DNA from: Oscillospiraceae bacterium MB08-C2-2
GTDB lineage: Bacteria > Bacillota > Clostridia > Oscillospirales > Ruminococcaceae
Assembly (NCBI GenBank): GCA_035621215.1
Contig: CP141729.1
Coordinates: 828,944 to 892,943 of the forward strand
Reading direction: 5' to 3'
DNA length: 64,000 nt
The notes beneath the pieces are model-generated. The model was not told the origin of the DNA. It did no database searches and was given only the letters and a program-made list of their open reading frames with translations. Within the stretch, counting starts at the first letter, position 1; each line of letters opens with the position of its first letter. Shown in pieces: positions 63,456-64,000 of the stretch. The position numbers were made by a program, and so were the translations under genes.

Positions 63456-64000
63456 TCAGCTTTGATCCTCCACCAATGCCAGCTGAACCTCAAAGGTATC
63501 GCTCTGCATGGAGGTGATCTGCCGATAAACAGTCAGGGTTACAATATCCCCTGCCTTATGCTGCTTCAAGATGGTTTTGACCTCATCGAAATTGGTCACT
63601 CTCTCACCGGCAATGTGGGTAATAATATCGTTTTTCTGGAGGGTATTTTCCCCCGGAATCACATTTTGATTCACAGTCTCAACCCGCAGGCCAAGAGGCA
63701 CGCCATATTTGCGTACATCGTATTCATCCACTTCTCTGGCAGTGATGTTCAGAACCACTCGCCCAGTTACACGGCCATGGGAGATCAGGTCATTGATAAT
63801 GGGCTGGGCATCCGCGACGGGAATAGCGAACCCCAAACCTTCGAAGCCGGTTGCAAAAATTTTGGAGGAATTGATGCCGATAACCTGACCGTATTCGTTG
63901 ACCAAAGCACCGCCGGAGTTGCCGGGATTGATAGCGGCATCGGTCTGGATATAGTTCATGGTATAAGTGGTAGTGCGCACAATGCGGTCCACAGCCGAAA
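63456..64000 (-). CDS. HtrA/DegP-like serine protease, C-terminal part
   Basis: The gene continues beyond the right edge; about 180 C-terminal residues are present. The catalytic serine is in [15 protein letters not shown] domain (about the last 95 residues, ending [20 protein letters not shown]) follows. HtrA proteases degrade misfolded envelope proteins and usually have an N-terminal membrane anchor, which lies outside the window. The frame is open through 64000, so the GTG at 63992 is not the start. Confidence 0.92.
   Translation of the reverse strand, partial: SAVDRIVRTTTYTMNYIQTDAAINPGNSGGALVNEYGQVIGINSSKIFATGFEGLGFAIPVADAQPIINDLISHGRVTGRVVLNITAREVDEYDVRKYGVPLGLRVETVNQNVIPGENTLQKNDIITHIAGERVTNFDEVKTILKQHKAGDIVTLTVYRQITSMQSDTFEVQLALVEDQS

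Overview
The window looks like a chromosomal segment of an anaerobic, endospore-forming member of class Clostridia (Firmicutes), probably near the Oscillospiraceae/Ruminococcaceae. The evidence is a B. subtilis-type spore/division cluster (yabM-mazG-hup-rqcP-yabP-yabQ-divIC-yabR order), spoIIM, the SCIFF peptide with its radical SAM maturase (a clostridial hallmark), hemZ, Hsp33, a ferredoxin-type thioredoxin reductase, and SAM-I and FMN riboswitches. The genus assignment is inference. No tRNA, rRNA, CRISPR, prophage or insertion sequence was recognised.

Layout. 1-9.1 kb (all minus): end of an HMA-like gene, hpf, a lone fumarase alpha subunit with an amidohydrolase, then the sporulation/division cluster. 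9.2-17.1 kb (minus): nucleoside kinase, hemZ, MBL hydrolase, dtd, relA, recJ. 17.5-23.2 kb (minus): spoIIM, proC, the SCIFF pair, a TIGR04086 membrane protein, yajC, tgt. 24.1-27.8 kb (plus): one isolated 1.2-kcodon PocR-PAS-GGDEF-EAL sensor protein. 27.9-40.4 kb (minus): RNase H-like protein, hslO, methyltransferase, yerC, lysA, engB, lon, clpX, clpP, tig, a phosphoesterase. 41-50 kb: a small DUF1540 gene (plus), then minus-strand thrC, dipeptidase, an rnhB-yraN fusion, rbgA, lepB, rplS and two radical SAM-family genes. 50.3-59.6 kb (mostly plus): a heterodimeric ABC exporter, a membrane-anchored XRE protein, a GH25 lysozyme (minus), thioredoxin reductase and thioredoxin, and a CNNM/CBS protein. 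59.7-64 kb (minus): metK with SAM-I riboswitch, ribU with FMN riboswitch, a GNAT, ymdB, and a partial htrA.

How the genes fit together. Much of the window is protein and ribosome quality control (tig, clpP, clpX, lon, hslO, htrA, rqcP, hpf, engB, rbgA, dtd), stringent response (relA), and spore development (spoVB-like flippase, YabP, YabQ, SpoIIM). Vitamin and amino-acid genes are controlled by riboswitches and terminators that can be read directly.

The most unusual signal is not a gene. At least ten intergenic spots carry clusters of short, mostly perfect hairpins, often with three-base TTT or AAA loops. Many are enclosed by a longer closing stem. Several share the terminal sequence TATAGTCAAT...ACTATA, a 36-base identical block links two of them, and two other copies show pairing-preserving substitutions. 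They look like a dispersed family of multi-arm palindromic elements (small non-autonomous mobile DNA, structured RNA, or both). The largest, about 380 bp, splits the lepB-rbgA operon. I cannot check novelty from the sequence alone.
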